DNA of 64,000 nt, taken from Gemmatimonadota bacterium. GTDB taxonomy: Bacteria; Gemmatimonadota; Gemmatimonadetes; Gemmatimonadales; GWC2-71-9. The DNA is taken from contig JAOTVV010000001.1 of assembly GCA_029863245.1 (NCBI GenBank), forward strand, positions 341,316-405,315, written 5' to 3'. Shown piece after piece: positions 26,247 through 33,660 of this stretch. Numbering within the stretch: the stretch's first letter is position 1; every line of letters starts with the position of its first letter. The notes under the pieces were generated by a model. The model did not search any database. It saw only the letters and a list, made by a program, of their open reading frames with translations, and was not told where the DNA came from. A program made the translations under genes and the position numbers.

Positions 26247-27473
26247 ATGGCGACGAAAGTGCTGATGGAGGCCCTCTCCCCGACGATGGAGGAGGGCAAG
26301 GTCCTATCGTGGCTCAAGCGCGAAGGCGACACGGTGTCGAGCGGCGAAGTCCTCGCTGAGGTCGAGACCGACAAGGCGGTCATGGAGTTGCAGGCCCGGG
26401 GCTCCGGCGTGCTGCGGAAGATCCTCGCCGGAGACGGTGCCACGGTCGAGGTGGGGAGCATCGTCGGAATCATCGCCGCCGCGGACGAGGACATTGGGAG
26501 CCTGCTGCAGGCGGATCCCTCGAAGCAGGCGCCCCCACAGGCCGAGGCCGCCAAGCCGGCGGCGAGCCGACCCCCACCGAAGCCCGAGAGCCCGGCGATG
26601 GCGGCGGCGGCGACCACCGCACCTCCGTCTGCGGGACGGGTGAAGGCATCGCCACTGGCTCGGCGGCTCGCCGAGGACCGGGGGCTCGAGCTCGCCGGTG
26701 TCAGCGGATCCGGCCCCGGCGGGCGCATTGTCAAGCGGGATGTGGAGCGTGCCGCCATCCGGCCGCTACCGGTGGCGGCGGGCACGTCGTCGGGGTACGA
26801 GGACGTCGAGCTCAGCCAGATCCGCAAGACGATCGCCAAACGGCTGGTCCAATCACTCGGCCCGATCCCGCACTTCTTCCTGACGACCGAGGTGGACATG
26901 GAGCGTGCGGCGGACGCGCGCGCTCACCTGAACGGACTCGATGACGGCCCGCGCATCTCGTTCAATGACATCATCCTCAAAGCCGTGGCGGCGGCGCTGA
27001 CGCAGCATCGTGACTGCAACGCCTGGTGGCTGGACGGGAAGATCCGCTATTTCAACGAGGTCCACCTTTCCGTGGCAGTCGCCGTCCAAGACGGGCTCAT
27101 CACCCCGGTGATCCGCAATGCGCACATGAAGTCGCTTAGGCAAATCGCCGCCGAATCGCGCGAGCTCGCCGACCGGGCCAGGAACCGCAAGCTCACGCCC
27201 GAGGAGTACACCGGAGGAACCTTCTCCGTGTCGAACCTCGGGATGTTCGACATCGACCAGTTCACCGGCGTGATCAACCCTCCGGAAGCCGGTCTCATCG
27301 CGGTGGGGAGCATCGCCGAGAAGCCGGTGGTAGTGGACGCAGACGTGACCGTCCGGCGGCGCATGCGCCTCACGATGAGCTGCGACCACCGCGTGATCGA
27401 CGGAGCCACCGGTGCCCGGTTCCTCCAGACGGTGCGACGGATGCTGGAGAACCCGCTGGCGATCGTGTGGTGA
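26247..27473 (+). CDS. pdhC: Dihydrolipoamide acetyltransferase (E2) of PDH complex
   Basis: 408 residues in the standard E2 order. One lipoyl domain (1-75) with the lipoylated Lys43 in ETDKAVME; Pro/Ala-rich linker (about 90-130); peripheral subunit-binding domain (ASPLARRLAEDRG through GGRIVKRDVE); and the catalytic domain from about 180 with SCDHRVIDGATG near the end, where the His and Asp are the acyl-transfer residues. Only a single lipoyl domain, which is common in such operons. LipA, LipB and the LplA-like protein in this window could lipoylate it. Confidence 0.96.
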   Translation: MATKVLMEALSPTMEEGKVLSWLKREGDTVSSGEVLAEVETDKAVMELQARGSGVLRKILAGDGATVEVGSIVGIIAAADEDIGSLLQADPSKQAPPQAEAAKPAASRPPPKPESPAMAAAATTAPPSAGRVKASPLARRLAEDRGLELAGVSGSGPGGRIVKRDVERAAIRPLPVAAGTSSGYEDVELSQIRKTIAKRLVQSLGPIPHFFLTTEVDMERAADARAHLNGLDDGPRISFNDIILKAVAAALTQHRDCNAWWLDGKIRYFNEVHLSVAVAVQDGLITPVIRNAHMKSLRQIAAESRELADRARNRKLTPEEYTGGTFSVSNLGMFDIDQFTGVINPPEAGLIAVGSIAEKPVVVDADVTVRRRMRLTMSCDHRVIDGATGARFLQTVRRMLENPLAIVW

Positions 27474-27547
27474 GCATGGCCCCGGGATGACCGACCGGCA
27501 CGCGGGACGCCACGAGATTCCTCAACCCAGTCACTGGATGCTCAACC

Positions 27548-28942
27548 GTGTCTCAGACCTTTGACGCCATCATCCTCGGCGGCGGACCCGCCGGTTACGT
27601 GTGCGCGATCCGATCGGCCCAGTTGGGGCTGAAGGTGGCCGTCGTCGAGCGCGACAAGCTTGGCGGCGTCTGCGTCAACGTCGGGTGCATTCCCAGCAAG
27701 GCCCTCCTACACAGCGCCTACGTGGCCAATCTGGTCCGTCACGACGCCAAGACCCTGGGGGTCACCGTCGGAGCAGTCACGCTCGACTTTGGGACGGCCA
27801 TCAAGCACTCGCGACAGGTGAGCGATCAGAACTCCAAGGGCGTGGGGTTCCTGATGAAAAAGCACGGCGTGACCGTGATCGCGGGAACGGGGACCCTCAG
27901 GAAAGGGAAGACCGTCACCGTGGACGGTAAGACATACACCGCATCCAAAGCCGTCGTGATCGCGACGGGGACGCGGGTCAAGGGACTGCCGCAGATCGGG
28001 CTCGAGCTCAACAAGTCGACCGTGATCTCGACCGACGATGCGCTCTTCCTTCCGATGGTGCCGTCGTCGGTCGCCATCGTGGGCGCTGGAGCGGTAGGAT
28101 GCGAGTTCGCCGACATCTTCAACGCCTTCGGCTCTGCCGTGACGCTCATCGAAGTGCTGCCGCAGATTCTGCCGCTCGAAGACCAGGAGTCGGCGGCGGC
28201 GCTCGCCAAGAGTTTTCAGAAACGGAAGATCACCATGATGACGGGGGCAAAGGTCTCGGGCGCCAACGTCGCTGATACGAGCGTCACGCTCGACGTCGAG
28301 GCGGGCGGCTCGCGCCGGACGGTGACAGTCGACACCGTGCTGATGGCGGCCGGTCGAGCCCTCAATACCGAGGGGGTGGGGTTCGACAGCGCCGGCGTCC
28401 AGCTCACCGACGGCGGCTTCGTCAAGGTGGATGCGAACCTGCGCACGACGGCTGACGGCGTCTACGCCATCGGCGACATCGCCGGACCACCCATGCTCGC
28501 CCACAAAGGAAGCCGCGAGGGCGTGTTCGTGGCGGAGGTGATCGCGGGCAAAACACCACACCCGATCCGCTACGACAACATCCCGAGTGTCACCTACTGC
28601 CATCCCGAGGTCGCCAGCATCGGGCTGAGCGAGGCGCAGTGCAAGGAGCGGAAACTCGACTATGTGGTGGGGCGGTTCCCGTTCAGCGCCAACGGTCGGG
28701 CGCGAGCGACGATGGAAACCGACGGATTCGTCAAGATCCTTCGTGACTCGCGCTACGGAGAGATCCTGGGCGCGCACATCGTCGCCTCCCACGCCAGCGA
28801 GCTGATCCACGAACTGGTCGTCGCACGCGAGAACGAGTACACCGTGGAAGAAATCGACCTGGCGGTCCATGCTCACCCGACCCTGTCGGAGGCCGTCGCC
28901 GAGGCGGCGCTCGATTCGCTCGGCCGGGTCATACACACCTAG
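27548..28942 (+). CDS. lpd: Dihydrolipoamide dehydrogenase (E3)
   Basis: FAD enzyme that re-oxidises dihydrolipoyl groups with NAD, shared by PDH and glycine cleavage. 464 residues. FAD fingerprint GGGPAGYVCAIR (11-22), redox-active pair Cys42 and Cys47 in GGVCVNVGCIPSK, NAD-binding VGAGAVGCEFADIF, FAD-binding YAIGDIAGPPMLAHK, and the C-terminal HAHPTLSEA with the catalytic His and Glu. The GTG 27548 start matches the family. It sits 74 bases after pdhC and in front of a small membrane protein and lipB. Confidence 0.96.
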   Translation: MSQTFDAIILGGGPAGYVCAIRSAQLGLKVAVVERDKLGGVCVNVGCIPSKALLHSAYVANLVRHDAKTLGVTVGAVTLDFGTAIKHSRQVSDQNSKGVGFLMKKHGVTVIAGTGTLRKGKTVTVDGKTYTASKAVVIATGTRVKGLPQIGLELNKSTVISTDDALFLPMVPSSVAIVGAGAVGCEFADIFNAFGSAVTLIEVLPQILPLEDQESAAALAKSFQKRKITMMTGAKVSGANVADTSVTLDVEAGGSRRTVTVDTVLMAAGRALNTEGVGFDSAGVQLTDGGFVKVDANLRTTADGVYAIGDIAGPPMLAHKGSREGVFVAEVIAGKTPHPIRYDNIPSVTYCHPEVASIGLSEAQCKERKLDYVVGRFPFSANGRARATMETDGFVKILRDSRYGEILGAHIVASHASELIHELVVARENEYTVEEIDLAVHAHPTLSEAVAEAALDSLGRVIHT

Positions 28943-28945
28943 GCG

Positions 28946-29350
28946 GTGCCCACCACCGATCCCGTCGGTACCGCCCTCGCGAGCATCGGCGCCGGAGCGA
29001 CCACCGGCGCGGCGGTCATGACCGGTGGGGTGTTGGCGTTACGCCTCCTGCAAGCTCGCGAGGTCTCGTCGGTGTCGACCGAGACCGGCTCCCTCCTGCT
29101 GGCTGGATCGGCCCTGGCCGGGCTGATCGCCGCCGTGGCCACCGGATGGCTCCGCACGCGGGCAATCGACGATGTCTGGCGTAGGGGCGTCACCGGTGCC
29201 GTGTCGGCGTTCGGCACGGTGCTCCTCGCCTTGGGCACGACCGTGGCCGACATGCTTGCCGGACCGATCGGGGTGGCCGTCTATCTCGCGCTGTTGCTTG
29301 CGGCCGCAGTCGCCGCGCACCGAGCGGCGCGACGGGCAGCGTCCCGGTGA
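28946..29350 (+). CDS. Four-helix membrane protein of unknown function
   Basis: 134 residues with four predicted hydrophobic segments, for example GAVMTGGVLALRLL-like, SLLLAGSALAGLIAAVATGW, VSAFGTVLLALGTTVADML and IGVAVYLALLLAAAVAAHR. No conserved charged residues typical of a transporter are obvious and no family was recognised. GTG 28946 follows the lpd stop by 3 bases, and its end overlaps the lipB start (GTGA), so it belongs to the lpd-lipB unit. A role in the pathway is only suggested by position. Confidence 0.75.
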   Translation: MPTTDPVGTALASIGAGATTGAAVMTGGVLALRLLQAREVSSVSTETGSLLLAGSALAGLIAAVATGWLRTRAIDDVWRRGVTGAVSAFGTVLLALGTTVADMLAGPIGVAVYLALLLAAAVAAHRAARRAASR

Positions 29351-30051
29351 GCACAACGCTCGAGGTCGTCGGCCTGGGCCGGCTGGCGTACGGAGAGGCC
29401 CTCGACCTCCAGCGGCGGGTAGCCGAAGCCCGTCTCGACCGACGCTTCGACCACGATCTCCTTCTGCTGGTGGAGCATCCCCCGGTGGTCACGCTGGGCC
29501 GGTCCTTCCGGCCGGAACACCTGTCGACGCCGCGGGCAGAGTTGGAGGCACGCGGGGTCGAGGTCTACGAGATCGAGCGCGGTGGCGACGTGACGTTCCA
29601 CGGTCCCGGTCAACTCGTGGGGTATCCGATCTTCGACCTGACGGAGCACCGAAAGGACCTGCACTGGTTCTTGCGTCAGCTGGAGGCAAGCCTGATCGAC
29701 GCCCTGGACGAATTCGGCATACCGGCCGAACGTCAGCCCGGCCTGACTGGGGTGTGGACGCGGGGCAGGAAGATCGCGAGCATCGGCATCCACGTGCGGC
29801 GCTGGGTCACGTGGCACGGCTTCGCCCTGAACGTGCTCACCAACCTCTCGTACTTCGACCTCATCGTTCCGTGCGGCATCGATGGCGTGACGATGACGAG
29901 CGTGAAGCGCGAGTTGGGCGAGAACACGCCGCGCGACGTCTGGGCCCGCGCCGCCGACCAGGTCGTCCTCGGATTCGCCCGGGTGTTCGGACAGCGTCCG
30001 CAGGCCGGTAATACCAATGATCTCCGGAACGGGCTCGCCGGAGCTGGCTGA
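29347..30051 (+). CDS. lipB: Lipoyl(octanoyl) transferase LipB
   Basis: Transfers octanoate from acyl carrier protein to the lysines of lipoyl domains, the step before LipA. 234 residues. Family motifs: HPPVVTLGRSF, ERGGDVTFHGPGQLVGYP, GRKIASIGIHVRRWVTWHGFALN with the conserved Lys, and the active-site Cys in LIVPCGI. The C-terminal tail beyond TSVKREL is longer than usual. Start GTG 29347 overlaps the stop of the previous gene. With lipA it gives a complete de novo lipoylation path; the LplA-like gene would add scavenging or an alternative route. Confidence 0.96.
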   Translation: MSTTLEVVGLGRLAYGEALDLQRRVAEARLDRRFDHDLLLLVEHPPVVTLGRSFRPEHLSTPRAELEARGVEVYEIERGGDVTFHGPGQLVGYPIFDLTEHRKDLHWFLRQLEASLIDALDEFGIPAERQPGLTGVWTRGRKIASIGIHVRRWVTWHGFALNVLTNLSYFDLIVPCGIDGVTMTSVKRELGENTPRDVWARAADQVVLGFARVFGQRPQAGNTNDLRNGLAGAG

Positions 30052-30063
30052 CTCCACCTTGCT

Positions 30064-30106
30064 CCGGGACGAGGGCCCCGCCACGCCCCTCCCCGGGTCG
30101 TCCCGG
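30064..30106. terminator. Inverted repeat between convergent lipB and dipeptidase genes
   Basis: CCGGGACGA (30064-30072) pairs with TCGTCCCGG (30098-30106), a perfect 9-bp stem with a 25-base GC-rich loop that can fold further. It lies between the lipB stop (30051) and the dipeptidase stop (30111), so it may end both transcripts; no U-tract is present. Confidence 0.4.
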
Positions 30107-30110
30107 GCTG

Positions 30111-31472
30111 CTACCTCCCCAACGCCGTCAGAAACCGCCCGAAGACGCGCACGCCTTTGAGGAACTGGTCCACCCCGAGCTTCTCGTTGGGGGCGTGGAG
30201 TCGATCGTCGGGAAGCCCGAGACCGGCCATCATCACTGCCGCCCCCCGCTTGCCGAGTACCGGCACCACTGGAATGGACCCGCCGGACCGCGTGAAGACC
30301 ACGCCGCGGCCCTCGACTTCCCTGAAGGCTTCATCGATCACGCCGAACGCCGGATGATCGATGCTCACCAAGACAGGGTCGGCGCCGTGGATGAACGTCA
30401 CGGACACATCCGCGTAGGGGGGCGCCAGATCCTTGACGGCGCGCTTGAGCAGACGCTCCACCGTCTTCACCCGCTGGTTCGGAACCAGCCGTAGGCTCAC
30501 CTTGGCGGTGGCTTCCGCCGGAATCACGGTCTTGGCCCCGTGGGCGGTGAATCCCCCCACGATCCCATGAATCTCGAAGGTCGGGAGGCCCCACAGCCGC
30601 TCGAACACGGAATATCGTGAGAGACCCGTCAGGGCCTTGGCCCCCACCTCCTCCCGCATGAACCTGCGCTCGTTGAACGGGAGCTTCTTCCAGGCATCGC
30701 GCTCCACTTTGGCCGGCCGTTTGACTGCCTCGTAGAGCCCGGGGATGTTGATCCGCCCGCTTGACGACTTGAGCTTCGCCAGGATCCGCACAAGCGTGTC
30801 GTGCGCGTTGGGGGCGACGCCTCCATACAGACCCGAGTGGAGATCGCCTTTCGCGGTGCGCACAGTGATCTCACCGTAGCAGATCCCACGGAGCCCCACT
30901 TCAATGGCCGGCCAGCCGGGCGCCCAGTATTGGGTGTCGGCCACGATGGCCACGTCGGCCTCGACCAGCTCCGGTCGTTTCTCGAGCAACCCGAACAGGA
31001 TGTCGCTCCCCGACTCCTCCTGGCCCTCGATGAGGAAACGCACGTTCACCGGCGGTTTGCCGCTGCGCATCACGGCTTCGAAGGCCTTCACGACGGCGAA
31101 GAACTGCCCTTTGTCGTCGGTCGCGCCACGCGCGTAGAGGTTCCCGTTGCGGATGGTGGGCTCGTACGGCGGCGAATCCCACAACTCGAGCGGCTCCGGG
31201 GGCTGCACGTCGTAGTGCCCGTACACCAGCACGGTGGGCTTTCCGGGAACGCGCGGTCCGTCCGCGACGACCACCGGGTGCGTCTCGCTGGCTACCAGTT
31301 CGACGCTGGGGCACCCGAGGGCTCGGAGATGATCGGCGACCCACTCGGCCGCGCGGCGGCAGTCGCCGGCATGGTCCGGCGACGTCGATACGCTCGGAAT
31401 CCGAAGCAGCTGCTTCAACTCGTCGAGCATACGGTCGCCCTGTGCCGCGACAAACGAATCGAGTTTGGTCAT
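30111..31472 (-). CDS. M20-family dipeptidase
   Basis: Zinc-dependent peptidase of the M20 (PepV/CNDP-like) family, 453 residues. The metal motifs are seen as VYGHYDVQPPEP with the first His and Asp, NLYARGATDDKGQ with the bridging-type Asp, and EGQEESGSD with the Glu pair. A lid/dimerisation domain (about 190-320) with GLYGGVAPNAHDTL and the C-terminal HAPNEKLGVDQF with the last metal His follow. No signal peptide, so cytoplasmic. ATG 31472 is chosen because it begins the family N-terminus (MTKLDSFVAAQGDRML); the frame extends further up without support. It could process peptides taken up by the importer at 10338-15817. Confidence 0.9.
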   Translation of the reverse strand: MTKLDSFVAAQGDRMLDELKQLLRIPSVSTSPDHAGDCRRAAEWVADHLRALGCPSVELVASETHPVVVADGPRVPGKPTVLVYGHYDVQPPEPLELWDSPPYEPTIRNGNLYARGATDDKGQFFAVVKAFEAVMRSGKPPVNVRFLIEGQEESGSDILFGLLEKRPELVEADVAIVADTQYWAPGWPAIEVGLRGICYGEITVRTAKGDLHSGLYGGVAPNAHDTLVRILAKLKSSSGRINIPGLYEAVKRPAKVERDAWKKLPFNERRFMREEVGAKALTGLSRYSVFERLWGLPTFEIHGIVGGFTAHGAKTVIPAEATAKVSLRLVPNQRVKTVERLLKRAVKDLAPPYADVSVTFIHGADPVLVSIDHPAFGVIDEAFREVEGRGVVFTRSGGSIPVVPVLGKRGAAVMMAGLGLPDDRLHAPNEKLGVDQFLKGVRVFGRFLTALGR

Positions 31473-31648
31473 TGTCTGACTCTCTGGACGTGATGGGTGG
31501 GTGATCGCGAACGGTTGTCGTGGCCCGGCGATCGCCGGAAGCGTGCCTGACGGAGGGCCCTTCCCCACCCGATCCCGAACCTGCGCTCAATATACGTGGG
31601 CGGCAGCGCGCGCACATTGCGGCCCGTCCGGGCAGTGGTCCCGACCGC

Positions 31649-32755
31649 TCAATGCGGGACCATGGTGGCCAACACCTCAAAGGGATCACGGTCGCCGCGG
31701 GCATCGATGGCAGCACGAATGGCGCCAACCGTGGCCCGAAGATCTCCGCCATGCTCGGCGAGCAGGCGGTCGAACAGATCCACATCGGTGAGGTAGATGC
31801 GAAAGGCAAGGAGACTGGCGTTGTTGAGCGGTCGCTCTGCGACGCTCGCCGCGTCGAACGCCTCCAGCTGTTCGGCGAGGGGTCCCATCAAGCGCTCCTG
31901 AGCTCGATCGAACAGCGCCTGGCGCTCGCGCTCGCGCGGCTCCGCGGGAAGGTGCGCAGCGTAAAGCGCCTCGAGCTCAGTCACGAGGTCGGCATAGAAG
32001 CCGCTCAAGCGTTTCTGATCGCGCCAGATGGCCCGCACGCGCTCGGCGCGTGCCGTGTCACCTTGTCCGAGGAAGAACGCCTCTGCCCCACGGTACCCGA
32101 CGAACAGGGCAAAGCTCTCGTCGAACGGCGTGGCATCGGGTACGTACAACGTGTTGTGCGCGATCTCGTGGATCACCAGCTCCACCAGCGACACCGGTCC
32201 GCGCCGGAGCGCCGTCGACGGCAGGGGATCGTTGAACCACCCGAGCGTGGAGAACGCCGCAGACGGCCGGAGATACGTATCGTACCCCCGTCGCTCGAGC
32301 CGCGTGGCGGTCGCGCGGGCGGCTTCGAAATCGAAGAACCCCTTGTACGGGACGGCCCCAACGATCGGGTATCGCCATAGGAAGGGAGCGAGGGTGTCGC
32401 GCCGAGCACCCGTGACCACGAGCACGAGCGTATCCCGCCCCACTTCCGCAAACGTGGTGTACGTGTCACCAGCGGCGAGCCCGAGGCTGTTTGCCGCGAA
32501 GTCCCGGGCATCAAGCACCAGACGGAACATCGTCCGTCGATCCTCACCGAGTTCGGGATCATCGAGGAGCTCGGCAATGGACCGGCGAGCCAGAAGGATG
32601 CGCGCCTCCTCGTACGCCGCGCGCAACACGAACCGAACCTCTGCACTGAGGAGCACACCGAGCAGCAGCGCGACGACCAGTCCGGCAGCCCCACCAACCA
32701 CAATACGCACGATCCACCGCCACACGGACCGCCCAAGACGTCGCTGCTCCGTCAC
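31649..32755 (-). CDS. Membrane-anchored aminopeptidase (PF10023-like)
   Basis: 368 residues. N-terminal membrane helix (IVRIVVGGAAGLVVALLLGVLL), then a periplasmic domain of the predicted-aminopeptidase family (PF10023) with the zinc motif HEIAHNTLY (HExxH) near 190 and a following VPDATPFDESFALFVGYRG. It is the third gene of a coupled minus-strand operon; GTG 32755 overlaps the previous stop (GTGA). Upstream genes encode the PorV-like barrel and the M30-like lipoprotein. Catalysis by this family is not well characterised, as far as I know. Confidence 0.85.
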   Translation of the reverse strand: MTEQRRLGRSVWRWIVRIVVGGAAGLVVALLLGVLLSAEVRFVLRAAYEEARILLARRSIAELLDDPELGEDRRTMFRLVLDARDFAANSLGLAAGDTYTTFAEVGRDTLVLVVTGARRDTLAPFLWRYPIVGAVPYKGFFDFEAARATATRLERRGYDTYLRPSAAFSTLGWFNDPLPSTALRRGPVSLVELVIHEIAHNTLYVPDATPFDESFALFVGYRGAEAFFLGQGDTARAERVRAIWRDQKRLSGFYADLVTELEALYAAHLPAEPRERERQALFDRAQERLMGPLAEQLEAFDAASVAERPLNNASLLAFRIYLTDVDLFDRLLAEHGGDLRATVGAIRAAIDARGDRDPFEVLATMVPH

Positions 32756-33660
32756 AGGGTCATGCGGAACCCGAGATGGTGGGCTCTTTCGTCGAGCAGG
32801 TCGCGATGTCGGTAGGCATAGTCCAGCTTGATGGCGCCGAGGGCCATGCTTCCCCCAAAGCTCCAGTTCGCGTTCGGGAGGCCGACGGCGTCACCCCCAT
32901 ACCCAGCCCGTGCAATGATCCCGATACCCTCGATGACGACGCCCGCCTCGCCCCCGATCACCCAGCGGGTTCCGGCGTCCTCCGGCCACTGCACCTCGAG
33001 GGTCGTGAGCAACCGGAAGGACTCCTGGGGATCGACGTAGTTCATGGTGAATCCAAGCCGTGTGAGACGGGGAAGCACCATGGGCGACTCCTGCCAGTTG
33101 CCGCCCAGGTTCTGAACGCCGACGGCGAGGGCCATGATATCGAAGAAGGCCACGGCGAGCCCCGCGTCGCCCGAGAAGCCCCGCACGTGCAGTGAGTCGA
33201 CGCTCCGGCGCACGTACTTGCCGCTGATACCCATAGCGATCAGGCCGAAGCGATAGACCAGCGAGCCCACGCCCAGTACCTCACGTGTCTTCGATCCGAG
33301 GGGCGCACCCGCGATGTACTGCGCCGGCGTGCCTCCGAAGTCGAAGTAGCGGCCACCAATGCCCAAATCGAACTGGGCGAGGCGCCACCCGAGTGCACCG
33401 GTCAAGAAGTCGGCGTTGCCCGGCCCGGTACGGTAGTCCCCTTCGAGGGCGATGTGCGAGATCGTCGCGAGGCTGGCCGGGTTGGAGAAGAGCCCGCCGG
33501 CGTCACCCACAAGGGCCACGCCGGCTCCGCTCAAGCCCACGCTGCGGATCGAGGCGGGAAGCGCCACCACGTACGGCACTGCCTGGGCGCGTGCGGGAGC
33601 CGCCGCTGCTTGTGCGCCAACCAGGACGGCGAGCGCGACGCTCCGGGGCCCCGCGGCCAT
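32752..33660 (-). CDS. PorV/PorQ-like outer-membrane beta-barrel protein
   Basis: 302 residues. Signal peptide (SVALAVLVGAQAAAAPARAQA), then repeated Gly-rich beta strands with GLSGAGVALVGDAGGLFSNPASLA near the start, the hallmark of PorV/PorQ-like proteins, and a C-terminus ending in LGFRMTL, an outer-membrane barrel tail. PorV helps the type IX secretion system in Bacteroidota; no T9SS core gene is visible here. Start ATG 33660 is set by the ATGA overlap with the upstream lipoprotein gene; a longer frame exists without a signal peptide at its start. Confidence 0.8.
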   Translation of the reverse strand: MAAGPRSVALAVLVGAQAAAAPARAQAVPYVVALPASIRSVGLSGAGVALVGDAGGLFSNPASLATISHIALEGDYRTGPGNADFLTGALGWRLAQFDLGIGGRYFDFGGTPAQYIAGAPLGSKTREVLGVGSLVYRFGLIAMGISGKYVRRSVDSLHVRGFSGDAGLAVAFFDIMALAVGVQNLGGNWQESPMVLPRLTRLGFTMNYVDPQESFRLLTTLEVQWPEDAGTRWVIGGEAGVVIEGIGIIARAGYGGDAVGLPNANWSFGGSMALGAIKLDYAYRHRDLLDERAHHLGFRMTL

